The notes under the pieces are model-generated. The model made no database searches, was not told the DNA's origin, and was given only the letters and a program-made list of their open reading frames with translations. A stretch of 28,335 nt of DNA, taken from contig JBGTLT010000182.1 in NCBI GenBank assembly GCA_041743975.1, forward strand, positions 1 to 28,335. Reading direction: 5' to 3'. Within the stretch, counting starts at the first letter, position 1; the number at the start of each line of letters is the position of its first letter. Below, piece by piece: positions 16,080-23,426 of this stretch. This stretch comes from JTS-RE37 sp041743975 (lineage in GTDB: Bacteria > Bacteroidota > Bacteroidia > Flavobacteriales > Flavobacteriaceae). A program made the position numbers and the translations under genes.

Positions 16080-17186
16080 ATGAGCCAATTTGCCGACCAG
16101 GTTTCCAAACGCCTTTTTTCCCTGGATGTATTTCGCGGATTAACCATGTTTCTGCTAATTGCAGAGGCAGCCGGGTTTCATCATAATTTCTCGGAACTAG
16201 CCAGGGATAATGTTGTCATGAGCGGGGTGGCAGACCAGCTGCACCACCATCCCTGGCATGGACTCAGGTTCTGGGACCTGATCCAGCCCTTCTTTATGTT
16301 CATCGTTGGGGTGGCAATGCCATTTTCACTCCGTAAACGGCTGGAAACCGGAAACCGGAGGGACGTTACCAGGCATATCGTAAGACGGTGTATTCTACTA
16401 TTTGCTTTCGGGGTATTGTTGCATTGTGTATACAGCCATGCGTTGGTATGGGAATTATGGAATGTACTGGTGCAACTGGCATTTACTATACTCATCGCCT
16501 ATGCGGTAATGAACCTCCCCCACAGGACCCAAATCCTCATATCTGCTGGATTACTGTTGCTTACGGAACTACTTTACCGTGCCTATAACCCATCAGATCC
16601 ATATAACAATGGTGCGAGCTTTGGTTCATTTATGGATATGGCCTTCATGGGTAAGATCAACGGGGACGGATGGGTGACTATTAATTTTATACCAACCGCT
16701 GCCCATACCATCTGGGGCGTGGTTTGCGGGCAGATCCTGCTTTCAGACCGTACCGCATCGGCTAAACTGAAACCATTTTTAGTATGGGGGTCGGTGATCC
16801 TTGTGCTTGGCTATTCATTGGATCTGATGCATATTACACCAATCATTAAACGACTGGCCACCACGTCCTTTACACTGGCTTCCGGCGGGTGGACCATCCT
16901 TGCGCTGGCCTTGTTTTACTGGTGGATAGATATCAGGGGCAATCATAAAAAATGGCTGCGGATCTTTTCTGTGGTGGGGACCAACTCTATTTTTATTTAT
17001 TTGTTCGCGGAAACCGTCGGGGCCCAGTGGTTCCGTGATTTTGGAAGGATTTTTACAGAAGGGCTGTTAGCCCCTGTTGGCGTTCCCGAGGATTTGATAC
17101 TGGTGGTCAACTCCCTCTTTGTCCTCTCTATATTCTGGTACATCACCTATTTCCTGGATCAGCACAAGGTGTACTTTAAAGTTTAA
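16080..17186 (+). CDS. multi-spanning acyltransferase related to HGSNAT (DUF5009-like)
   Basis: A 368-residue inner-membrane protein, mostly hydrophobic, with about ten predicted membrane segments. RLFSLDVFRGLTMFLLIAEA at residues 11-30 and HHHPWHGLRFWDLIQPFF at 55-72, followed by MFIVGVAMPFSLRKR, match the heparan-alpha-glucosaminide N-acetyltransferase family. Animal members move acetyl from cytosolic acetyl-CoA across a membrane to terminal glucosamine, using a His in the loop after the first helix; His55-57 or His60 are the candidates here. WVTINFIPTAAHTIWGVVCG and FSVVGTNSIFIYL are further family features. It starts 58 bases after the haloperoxidase-like gene with no terminator between, so it is likely the last gene of the operon. 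It may modify an amino sugar or a phospho-sugar taken up or made by the locus; this is inference. Confidence 0.85.
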   Translation: MSQFADQVSKRLFSLDVFRGLTMFLLIAEAAGFHHNFSELARDNVVMSGVADQLHHHPWHGLRFWDLIQPFFMFIVGVAMPFSLRKRLETGNRRDVTRHIVRRCILLFAFGVLLHCVYSHALVWELWNVLVQLAFTILIAYAVMNLPHRTQILISAGLLLLTELLYRAYNPSDPYNNGASFGSFMDMAFMGKINGDGWVTINFIPTAAHTIWGVVCGQILLSDRTASAKLKPFLVWGSVILVLGYSLDLMHITPIIKRLATTSFTLASGGWTILALALFYWWIDIRGNHKKWLRIFSVVGTNSIFIYLFAETVGAQWFRDFGRIFTEGLLAPVGVPEDLILVVNSLFVLSIFWYITYFLDQHKVYFKV

Positions 17187-17291
17187 TCAAAAGAATTCCC
17201 CCGGGCACCCCTTCCATGGAGAGGCCGAAACCGCCTAAGCGGTTTCTGGTGAGGAAAAATATAGAATTCCGGCATTGATCATTCTTCACAC

Positions 17292-17322
17292 AAAAAAACC
17301 GATACATGAGAGGCATCGGTTT
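17292..17322 (-). terminator. intrinsic terminator, minus strand
   Basis: AAACCGAT (17296-17303) pairs with ATCGGTTT (17315-17322) around 11 bases. On the minus strand the hairpin is followed by a run of seven Ts. No intact minus-strand gene precedes it, so it probably belonged to the gene whose remains lie at about 17330-17620. On the plus strand it has only three Ts and would be weak. Confidence 0.6.
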
Positions 17323-17329
17323 CCGGTCT

Positions 17330-17620
17330 AAACTAACTCAAACTTGGTTTGCATGGCAAAACCAATCCAAAGATGCGGAATCCCGGATAATCCCCTGTTA
17401 CTATAATGTAATGTTTACCTTATGTTTGGGTACCAGGCCCTATCCTGCTGTTTGATGGGCTACCCGGTAATGCTCCGGTGGCATCATCGAGCAAGCAGGC
17501 CTGGTTATCCCCATCATGGGCAAAATCATCTATCTCCCAAACGCACTATAGATATGGTCAGGATGATTTTTTTCGATCCCACTGTGCTGTGTCATAAGGA
17601 TAACGGTTACCATCAAAAAT
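17330..17620 (-). pseudogene. possible minus-strand gene remnant, unrecognised
   Basis: Minus-strand frames here carry protein-like pieces joined by stops and frameshifts. One piece starts at MVTVILMTQHSGIEKNHPDH, reading on to YSAFG. A shifted frame then gives EIDDFAHDGDNQACLLDD. A third ends GIPHLWIGFAMQTKFELV just before a stop and the minus-strand terminator. The last piece ends like an outer-membrane barrel strand. No family is recognised, and the plus strand is also open over much of it, so this could be chance. Confidence 0.25.
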
Positions 17621-17702
17621 CAACCATTTTAAGAAGCCAAAAGACGAAGATTTTAAGTATTTTAACCGGTGCATTACAGCGTGGAAATTTGAATGGATTC
17701 GG

Positions 17703-18596
17703 ATGGATTTTATAGATTATTATAAAGTATTGGGCATTGATAAAAATGCGACCGAGAGCGAAATCAAAAAGGCGTATCGCAAACTTGCCAGGAAACACCA
17801 CCCGGATATCAACCCAAACGACCCGGAATCTGAGAAGCGGTTCAAGCAGATCAATGAAGCCAATGAAGTTCTGAGCGACCCGGAGAAACGGAAAAAGTAT
17901 GATAAGTACGGTAAGGATTGGCAGCATGCAGAGGAATTTGAAAAGCAGCGACGTTCCCAAAACCCGGGTGGTGGATCCGGGGGCTATACTTATTCTGGGG
18001 GGCAGGGGGCCGATTTTTCAGATTTCTTTGAATCGATGTTTGGAGGCTCAGGTTTTTCCAACCGGGGCGGGCGTGTAAAATACAAGGGGCAGGATTATAA
18101 TGCCACCCTGGAGTTGGACCTTTTGGATGTACTACATACCCACAAAAGAACCCTTACCATTAATAACAAGAATATCCGGATCACCATACCCGCTGGTATA
18201 GAGGACGGACAGACCATCAAAATAAAAGGACATGGGGGCGAAGGGATCAATGGTGGTCCGAAGGGGGACCTGCTCATTACCTTTTCCATTCGCAATACAA
18301 CGGCGTTTAAACGGGAAGGGCCCCAACTCTATAAAACTGTTCAATTGCCACTTACCAGAGCCGTGCTTGGCGGGGAGGTTGTCATCGATACCCTGAGCGG
18401 GAAGGTAAAGTTGAACGTTAAACCGGAAACCCAGAACGGCACCCAGGTCAAGTTGAAGGGCAAGGGTTTCCCGGTGTATAAAAAGGAAGGACATTTCGGG
18501 GACCTTATCATCACTTATCAGGTGCAGATTCCAAAAGGGCTGACGGATACACAGATAAAACTGTTCAAACAGTTGGAAGAAACCAATCTGAATTAA
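17703..18596 (+). CDS. cbpA: CbpA-type J-domain co-chaperone
   Basis: A 297-residue DnaJ-family protein that brings clients to DnaK and stimulates its ATPase in the cytoplasm. Residues 4-70 are the J domain (DYYKVLGIDKNATESEIKKA), with the essential HPD at 33-35. Residues 85-120 are a Gly/Phe-rich linker (GGGSGGYTYSGG, DFFESMFGGSGF). The rest is the C-terminal client-binding region (ITIPAGIEDGQTIKIKGHGG, GDLLITFSI, LPLTRAVLGGEVVIDTLSG, VKLKGKGFPVYKKEGHFGDL). The CxxCxGxG zinc-finger repeats of true DnaJ are absent, which with the length (about 300) makes it a CbpA type. The start at 17703 gives the canonical DYYKVLG near the N-terminus. It is followed after 4 bases by its modulator gene. Confidence 0.93.
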   Translation: MDFIDYYKVLGIDKNATESEIKKAYRKLARKHHPDINPNDPESEKRFKQINEANEVLSDPEKRKKYDKYGKDWQHAEEFEKQRRSQNPGGGSGGYTYSGGQGADFSDFFESMFGGSGFSNRGGRVKYKGQDYNATLELDLLDVLHTHKRTLTINNKNIRITIPAGIEDGQTIKIKGHGGEGINGGPKGDLLITFSIRNTTAFKREGPQLYKTVQLPLTRAVLGGEVVIDTLSGKVKLNVKPETQNGTQVKLKGKGFPVYKKEGHFGDLIITYQVQIPKGLTDTQIKLFKQLEETNLN

Positions 18597-18600
18597 GACT

Positions 18601-18900
18601 ATGGGAGCACGAAACTACATTAGGATCAAGGAGTTCTGTAGCAGTCATGAAATTGAAGAATCTTTTGTATATGAACTACAGGAGTTTGAGGTAATCAAAC
18701 TGGAATTCAGGGACCGGGAACCCATCCTTCATCTAACGGAATTGCCACGGCTTGAAAAAATGCTCCGCCTGCACCGCGAATTGCAGATAAACCCCGAAGG
18801 TTTGCAGGCCGTTGACCACTTGTTGAAAAAAGTCAGGGACCTGCAGGATGAGGTGAAACAATTGCGGAACAAACTCAACCGATTTGAGGATTTTATGTAA
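18601..18900 (+). CDS. cbpM: CbpM-like chaperone modulator
   Basis: A 99-residue protein of the CbpM/MerR-like helix-turn-helix type. In Escherichia coli CbpM binds the J domain of CbpA and blocks its interaction with DnaK. Residues 1-60 (IRIKEFCSSHEIEESFVYEL, LTELPRLEKMLRLHRELQIN) resemble the family, and residues 62-96 are a heptad-rich helix (VDHLLKKVRDLQDEVKQLRN) likely to form a coiled coil. It starts 4 bases after cbpA stops, the same gene order as in other bacteria, and this order supports the call more than the sequence does. It should be co-transcribed and coupled with cbpA. Confidence 0.85.
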   Translation: MGARNYIRIKEFCSSHEIEESFVYELQEFEVIKLEFRDREPILHLTELPRLEKMLRLHRELQINPEGLQAVDHLLKKVRDLQDEVKQLRNKLNRFEDFM

Positions 18901-19098
18901 ACTTCTTTAATGTATCACCTTCAGGGAGTATGCGCTGCGATGTATGATAATTAAAATGCATCCGGTCCAGGCTGTTGATTGATATGATACATTATTTTTG
19001 AATTCCTGACACCGGCAGGGGTCAAAAGCCATTATATTGCCCTGTATAAAATGAATTGTCCAGATTTATATTCATAGGGAAATGGTAATCTCTGCCCA

Positions 19099-19716
19099 AA
19101 GAGCATTCCTTTAAACGGGGAAGTGGCGACGCCCTATGGGGTGGAACTCAACTACAAGCTCCACCGGGATTTTTTATAAGGTTTTACCCGTGCTTTAATT
19201 CTAAGTATACCTTCCAGGATTCCGTGATGGAAGGCATCCGAGATGTGCTCGGGATAGACCCTATCCTACCGGCTACACCTCCTCCTTTGATCAATGCTTC
19301 CCTGGGGTTGAGATCGGAATTTTTCAGCCCGATATCCGCTAATTTTCCTGGAGCTTGACCGAAGGAATTGGGGGAGGATAGGCCTGGAGGTCATCTGGTA
19401 TGACAAGCAATTGCTGCCCGACTTTAATGCGAGCCTCCATTAAAACCTGAGCCAATATACTGTGATGAATAACCTTATCAATGAGCCTTTACGACTCTAC
19501 CAGCGTATTCTTGGAGGATTATCCGGATCTGATTTAATGACCGGAGGTTCAAATTTGGATTGAAATACAAAAACTTTTAATGCAACAGATCCAAACCCAT
19601 AAATATACAGGTCGGGGAGCCTCCTAAATGCCATTTTGTACCACCCTGGTTCCAGGATGTAACGGAACCTGGATGGTCAGTATACGCTATAAATTTATTT
19701 TACAGGGGTTTTCGGC
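19099..19716 (+). pseudogene. decayed TonB-dependent receptor gene, 3' portion
   Basis: The 800 bases after cbpM hold no intact gene but contain ordered receptor pieces in shifting frames. KSIPLNGEVATPYGVELNYK then LHRDFL and a stop lies at 19099-19179. KYTFQDSVMEGIRDVLGIDP with LPATPPPLINASLGLRSEFF lies near 19203-19350. LEVIWYDKQLLPDFNASLH and then QYTVMNNLINEP lie near 19385-19490. VPGCNGTWMVSIRYKF lies near 19648-19696. The order (a xYGxELNY strand, a PPLxxxLGLR strand and a terminal P-G-x-W-x-VSIRYKF) is that of the last barrel strands of TonB-dependent receptors. At least three frame changes and several stops separate them. The 5' end and plug domain are not seen; 18901-19098 shows nothing recognisable. 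It converges on the Lmo0937-type gene. Confidence 0.6.
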
Positions 19717-19867
19717 CGGATATAATGTTATAAAGTATAACGATTACAGCTATTACAAGCAAAACATGGATCAAGCTATTGGTACCAATTCCCGGAATGA
19801 TTTCCAAAATACCTAAGAGCCAAACAACGATCATAATTACAGCAACAAGCCAAAGCAGACTTCTCAT
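19700..19867 (-). CDS. Lmo0937/DUF5670-type small membrane protein
   Basis: A 55-residue protein from the ATG at 19867. It has two hydrophobic helices (LLWLVAVIMIVVWLLGILE, then HVLLVIAVIVILYNIISGR) around a short GIGTNS turn. This is the pattern of the Lmo0937 family of tiny membrane proteins, often stress-related and of unknown function. A longer frame to an ATG at 19963 would add 32 hydrophobic residues that are not part of the family, so the shorter form is preferred. It ends inside the decayed receptor region on the opposite strand. Confidence 0.75.
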   Translation of the reverse strand: MRSLLWLVAVIMIVVWLLGILEIIPGIGTNSLIHVLLVIAVIVILYNIISGRKPL

Positions 19868-20017
19868 AATAGATGGTTTTATAGTTATATAAGCTAATAT
19901 AAGAAATATATAAACGATAAATCCAAAAGATGCAACGCCTTCTTTCAAATAGCTCCCTTTCATCAGTTATCTTTCGGAGTTCAGGGTCCTCAAAATAAAG
20001 AAACTGAAGTTGTGTTC

Positions 20018-20497
20018 CTATCGACCCCAACGGACCAGAACACCCGTGATGGTATTTTTAGTAAGCCTTACCTCCGGCCTCACTTCAAATCCGTTCTTTT
20101 GATAGAATTCGATGGGGGATTTATAATATTCCCCGTTTTGCTTAGGTTCGGTACCTGCATCAATAACCCACCCGTTTAATTCTTTATAGTGCAACTTGGC
20201 CCGGTCCAGCAGTGCGGATCCCAGCCCCTTTCCCTGTGCCAAGGAATTGAGGATCATGGCAAACCAGCGTTTATTGTCCCGTATAAAACAAACCAGCCAA
20301 CCCATTAATTTTCCTGTTTCATCAGTAAGCAGCAGATGGTGTTTATCCCCGAGGGATTCCAGGTATGTATCGAATGCTGCCATATCAGCAAGAGCCAGCT
20401 TTGACGGATATTCCCTGTTCCAAAGGGAAATTATTTCTCCTTTCCGGATAGTATCCAGGGTTCGCGTCTCAATCCATTTCATATTCGAAAAGAGCAT
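20018..20497 (-). CDS. GNAT-family N-acetyltransferase
   Basis: A 159-residue acetyltransferase that would use acetyl-CoA to acetylate an amine. The acetyl-CoA loop QGKGLGSALL (Q88, G91, G93) matches motif A (Q/R-x-x-G-x-G/A), and SPIEFYQKNGFEV is the usual motif B helix and turn near the end. The N-terminal RKGEIISLWNREYP is also typical. The substrate is not predictable. The start could be residue 6 (MKWIETRT) at 20482, which is as plausible. It follows the 80-residue gene by 6 bases, and is probably co-transcribed with it and with the VOC gene upstream. Confidence 0.85.
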   Translation of the reverse strand: MLFSNMKWIETRTLDTIRKGEIISLWNREYPSKLALADMAAFDTYLESLGDKHHLLLTDETGKLMGWLVCFIRDNKRWFAMILNSLAQGKGLGSALLDRAKLHYKELNGWVIDAGTEPKQNGEYYKSPIEFYQKNGFEVRPEVRLTKNTITGVLVRWGR

Positions 20498-20503
20498 GGC
20501 AAA

Positions 20504-20746
20504 CTATTTCAGGTTATTTTTGAGGGGTACGTCGGGGAGTATAGCAGCCGTGAATCCCTTTTTGTTCAGTTGCCCGGTAATTCCTGCTGTATCGATATCC
20601 CCGCAACTATATTCCACCCTAAGGATATTATCAGAATCCTCAAGGTCAAAGTTTATTTTATAATGAGGGTAAGTAATCAATAATTGGCTCAATACCAGAT
20701 CTGCCTCAGCATTGCTTATGATATCTGTCTTAAATACTTCAACCAT
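20504..20746 (-). CDS. 80-residue protein with HMA-like fold, no metal ligands
   Basis: A small, soluble, acidic protein. The pattern (VFKTDIISNAEADLVLSQLL, then PHYKINFDLEDSDNILRVEY, then ITGQLNKKGFTAAILPD) has the beta-alpha-beta-beta-alpha-beta rhythm of heavy-metal-associated domains, but it lacks the CxxC. It could be a degenerate HMA-like module or an unrelated ferredoxin-like fold. Its ATG lies inside the end of the VOC gene (8-base overlap) and its stop is 6 bases before the GNAT gene, so the three are very likely one transcript. I do not know a function. Confidence 0.75.
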   Translation of the reverse strand: MVEVFKTDIISNAEADLVLSQLLITYPHYKINFDLEDSDNILRVEYSCGDIDTAGITGQLNKKGFTAAILPDVPLKNNLK

Positions 20747-21113
20747 CCTGTATTACAGATAGAATGTTACCGGCCGGATCTTTAAACCAGGCTATCAAAG
20801 GGCCTTGTGTGCGCGAAATACCTTTCCGGTCGGTATTGAGTTCCGGGTAATGTTCAAATCGAATCCCAAGGGCGATTAGCCCGTCTGCGATTTTCTCCAG
20901 GTCTTTTACAGGGAAATTCAGAACTGTAAAGGTTGCCGGTTCATGGTTGGCCTTGGGATACATAATCACCGGGTTTCCACCCTTGAGGTGTAATTCCAGT
21001 ATCCCCATAGGATTATCCTTAACATTTAATCCCAGCGTGTCTTTATAGAACGCTTTGGCTTTTTCCAGGTCGTCCACCGAAAAACTGCCAAAGGCTTTTG
21101 AATTTTGCAGCAT
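20739..21113 (-). CDS. VOC (glyoxalase-like) family protein
   Basis: A 124-residue protein with two beta-alpha-beta-beta-beta modules of the vicinal-oxygen-chelate fold (AFGSFSVDDLEKAKAFYKDT then LGL; and FTVLNFPVKDLEKIADGLIA). The end, IAWFKDPAGNILSVIQ, is the standard final VOC strand with a potential metal-binding Glu position replaced by Ser. The first expected ligand position, in the strand FGSFSV, also carries no His. It may therefore not hold a metal in the usual way. It overlaps the next gene by 8 bases. Confidence 0.85.
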   Translation of the reverse strand: MLQNSKAFGSFSVDDLEKAKAFYKDTLGLNVKDNPMGILELHLKGGNPVIMYPKANHEPATFTVLNFPVKDLEKIADGLIALGIRFEHYPELNTDRKGISRTQGPLIAWFKDPAGNILSVIQDG

Positions 21114-21202
21114 TTTTATAGTTTGTTCCGGGCTATTTAATTATGTTACTTTCCGGTGAAGGATATTCACTTGCATAGCCAGTTACACAGTCTGTATTTG
21201 AA

Positions 21203-21631
21203 TCAGGGGGTTTGTTGCGCATTGTAGTTGACCATCCAATGTACTCCGAATTGATCTTCCAGGCTGCCAAAATAGTCCCCCCAGAACTGATCCTCCATCG
21301 GCATCTCAACCTTACCACCCTCGGATAGTCCTTTGAACACCCGGTCTGCCTCTACCCGGCTTTCCGGATGAAGTGATATATACAGGTTGTTTCCTTTATT
21401 CAGTGTATGTCCGGCGGAGGGAACAATATCCGATGCCATTAAGATAATGCCTTCTCCTATTGGCAGTCCTATATGCATTGTCCTATTCTGTTCCTCTTCG
21501 GAAAATGCTTCGCTCCCGGGAGCTTCTTTCATTTTTAAATTACTGGTAAACTCACCGCCAAAAACGGATCTGTAAAACTTGAATGCTTCTTCGGCCTCGC
21601 CATCGAAGTTTAAATAAGGGTTAAATTTCAT
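21203..21631 (-). CDS. PhnB-like VOC family protein
   Basis: A 142-residue PhnB/YjdN-type member of the VOC superfamily. Signature parts are NPYLNFDGEAEEAFKFYRSV then FGGEF at the start, HIGLPIGEGIILMASD in the middle, LYISLHPESRVEADRVFKGL, and DYFGSLEDQFGVHWMVNY at the end. Proteins of this group are often annotated as demethylubiquinone methyltransferase-like, but they are not methyltransferases, and their role is mostly unknown. It is the second of three VOC genes in this cluster, with 89 bases to the next. The upstream 212-base gap has a 9-bp inverted repeat that may be regulatory. Confidence 0.88.
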   Translation of the reverse strand: MKFNPYLNFDGEAEEAFKFYRSVFGGEFTSNLKMKEAPGSEAFSEEEQNRTMHIGLPIGEGIILMASDIVPSAGHTLNKGNNLYISLHPESRVEADRVFKGLSEGGKVEMPMEDQFWGDYFGSLEDQFGVHWMVNYNAQQTP

Positions 21632-21726
21632 CTCTTAAAGTTTTATATAAATAGTATCGAGCGTGCCATTCGGGCAACACAATCATCTTCACGGAAAAAT
21701 CCGGAAAGTTATCGCATGCGCGCATT

Positions 21727-21775
21727 TTGTCAGGTTAAGGTAAGGGTTCCGGCAACATTGCCCATGACCTGACAA
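21727..21775. repeat. 9-bp inverted repeat upstream of the PhnB-like gene
   Basis: TTGTCAGGT at 21727-21735 is the reverse complement of ACCTGACAA at 21767-21775, with 31 bases between. It lies about 100 bases upstream of the 21631 start. It could be an operator or part of a structured leader. No T-run follows on either strand. Confidence 0.4.
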
Positions 21776-21843
21776 TGATATTGTTTGTTATTTTACCGTA
21801 TCACTTTTGTAATTCCTTCCAGTACTTCCCGGGATAATCCGGT

Positions 21844-22305
21844 TTAATTTTCCTGAAATGTAAACCAGCCACTGCTTAAAGTTTTTGAAATCCCAGTATG
21901 TTCCTCATAACGCAGCAACCAATGGTTGCCATATTTATCGGTCAGCCCTCCAAACAGCCCACCGCCGCTTCGACCCCTGACAGGCTGGGTCGCCTCTCCG
22001 TCAACGACCAGTTTCCGATACATCTTTCTAAGGCAGGTTTCACTATTGCACAGAAGCAGTATGGAAATTGCGTTGCCCTGGATCAGGCCTTCATGAGCCA
22101 CCATGTCCGTACCCATCAATATCAGGCCTTCGCTTTTAAGGGTAGCCTGCAATATACATTCTTTCATGTGCCCCGGCAGCTTTTCGGCTTCAGGGGTATC
22201 CCCAACCCTTTGTAAATGCAATTCCCCTCCGAAACAGGTTTGATAGAATTGCATGGCTTCCCTGCATTGACCACCAAACGTAAAATAAACTATTATTTTA
22301 TTCAC
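21844..22305 (-). CDS. PhnB-like VOC family protein
   Basis: A 153-residue relative of the neighbouring PhnB-like gene (IIVYFTFGGQCREAMQFYQT then CFGGEL; LKSEGLILMGTDMV; GGLFGGLTDKYGNHWLLRYE). It differs in carrying five cysteines, including C14 and C23, where the neighbour has few, and a short C-terminal extension. The role is unknown. It follows the DoxX-like gene by 84 bases, in the same direction. Confidence 0.88.
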   Translation of the reverse strand: MNKIIVYFTFGGQCREAMQFYQTCFGGELHLQRVGDTPEAEKLPGHMKECILQATLKSEGLILMGTDMVAHEGLIQGNAISILLLCNSETCLRKMYRKLVVDGEATQPVRGRSGGGLFGGLTDKYGNHWLLRYEEHTGISKTLSSGWFTFQEN

Positions 22306-22389
22306 TTATCAGGGGTATTTTAATGATGTCCGGCGTGTCAGGTAAAGGGCGAAATACAAAATGCCCGGACCCCGATGCCATCTTGCCTT

Positions 22390-22779
22390 TCATACTAATC
22401 GCCTGCTATGTTCAGCGATTGGGTTTATTTTGTGATAACAGACATAGGATGTAGCCAAAATGAGCAACAGGATAAAGGGGAAGAGCATTTGTATTCCCAA
22501 ACCATCCACAGCCCAATGGCTGATCCCGGCAAACAGGAAATTAAAGGTGAACCCGGCATAGCCCCATTCTTTTAATCGCGCCGGTACCTGCGGGAATATC
22601 AGGATCAGGGACCCTAGTATCTTAAAAAAGACAAGTGCGATTCCAAAATACGCCGGGTACCCCAAATGGCGGATGCCTTCTTTGGCAAGTTCCGTTTGTG
22701 AAGTATGTGCGGGCATTACCCCTTCCCATAGAAATATAATAATGGTCGCAATCCAGAATATGATCTTGTTTTTTCTCAT
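22390..22779 (-). CDS. DoxX-like integral membrane protein
   Basis: A 129-residue protein with four hydrophobic segments (IIFWIATIIIFLWEG; YFGIALVFFKILGSLILIFP; WGYAGFTFNFLFAGISHWAV; LFPFILLLILATSYVCY). The pattern IRHLGYPAYFG and then KILGSLIL with LKEWGYAGFTFNF is that of the DoxX-like family (DoxX_2 type). Some DoxX-type proteins have been linked to thiosulfate oxidation or redox stress, but this subgroup has no settled function. It is often found near AHSA1/SRPBCC and VOC genes in Bacteroidota, as here. Confidence 0.85.
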   Translation of the reverse strand: MRKNKIIFWIATIIIFLWEGVMPAHTSQTELAKEGIRHLGYPAYFGIALVFFKILGSLILIFPQVPARLKEWGYAGFTFNFLFAGISHWAVDGLGIQMLFPFILLLILATSYVCYHKINPIAEHSRRLV

Positions 22780-22867
22780 AGCGCATTCTTTTTGACAATT
22801 AAATTGATAGACTTATAGTATGTTCCTGCAATGAATTTTAATAAGTGCGTACAAGGCATTCAATCAA

Positions 22868-23305
22868 TTAGGGTGCACTTTCCAACTTGGGCGGGGTACC
22901 ATCCTCCGCATAGGTCTTGAAATGACCAAGCACCGCTTTGCAAAAGTCGCGTTGCAGTGCAACAGGTTCCCGGGAATCCGCATCAAAGGTTTCCACAATC
23001 TCTGTAACTCTCCCCTTTTCGGTGAAGCTGATTATCGCTTTTCTCCCGTCACTGAGCGTATATGCAATTCGTGTGGAGGGTACCACTTCATCATAAGTAC
23101 CTTCAAAGTCGAATCCCCCCCTGCCATCCATGGGTTCCATACGAAAGTTGAATTTTCCACCGGGCTGGAGGTTATTCTGCCTCGGGATGGTTCGCCATTC
23201 CTTCGAAGGTATGTTCCATTGTGCCAGGTGCTCGGAGGCTGTCCATAATTTCCACACCCTGGACAGCGAAACGTTAACCCTGCATTTGACTGTGATCCGG
23301 CCCAT
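22868..23305 (-). CDS. SRPBCC/AHSA1-family protein
   Basis: A 145-residue protein with the START/Bet v1-like fold of the activator-of-Hsp90-homologue-1 family. VWKLWTASEHLAQWNIPSKE, PGGKFNFRMEPMDG, GGFDFEGTYDEVVPSTRIAY and ISFTEKGRVTEIVETFD are in the family order, and QRDFCKAVLGHFKTYAE is the C-terminal helix lining the ligand cavity. Proteins like this bind hydrophobic ligands; the real role is unknown. It is the first gene of the minus-strand series, and its start is 121 bases from the divergent GlxA-type regulator, which is a likely controller. Confidence 0.88.
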   Translation of the reverse strand: MGRITVKCRVNVSLSRVWKLWTASEHLAQWNIPSKEWRTIPRQNNLQPGGKFNFRMEPMDGRGGFDFEGTYDEVVPSTRIAYTLSDGRKAIISFTEKGRVTEIVETFDADSREPVALQRDFCKAVLGHFKTYAEDGTPPKLESAP

Positions 23306-23426
23306 AATTTTAAAAAGTATTGTTTTTAGATATTACAAAGATGACGTAGATTTAAACGTTCTAAAGGGTGTGATAACGGCATATAAATGGGTTGATCCCG
23401 CCAAAGGAATAATTTAAAGTAGCAGC

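Larger units (their letters stand above)
17187..17702. other. intergenic region after the SusCD locus
   Basis: No intact gene is seen in 516 bases. It has a perfect hairpin GAAACCGC CTAA GCGGTTTC at 17227-17246 without a T-run, and a minus-strand terminator at 17292-17322. To its right the minus strand carries broken reading frames (see the pseudogene entry). The promoter of the cbpA gene should be near the right end, but I see no clear consensus. Confidence 0.4.

Noticed and set aside
17422..17715. 97-codon plus-strand frame before cbpA
   Set aside because: Its composition is not protein-like (many Cys, His and Pro in no pattern) and it runs into the cbpA start.
18909..18993. 9-bp inverted repeat AATGTATCA / TGATACATT after cbpM
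   Set aside because: The arms are 67 bases apart and AT-rich with no T-run; chance is likely.
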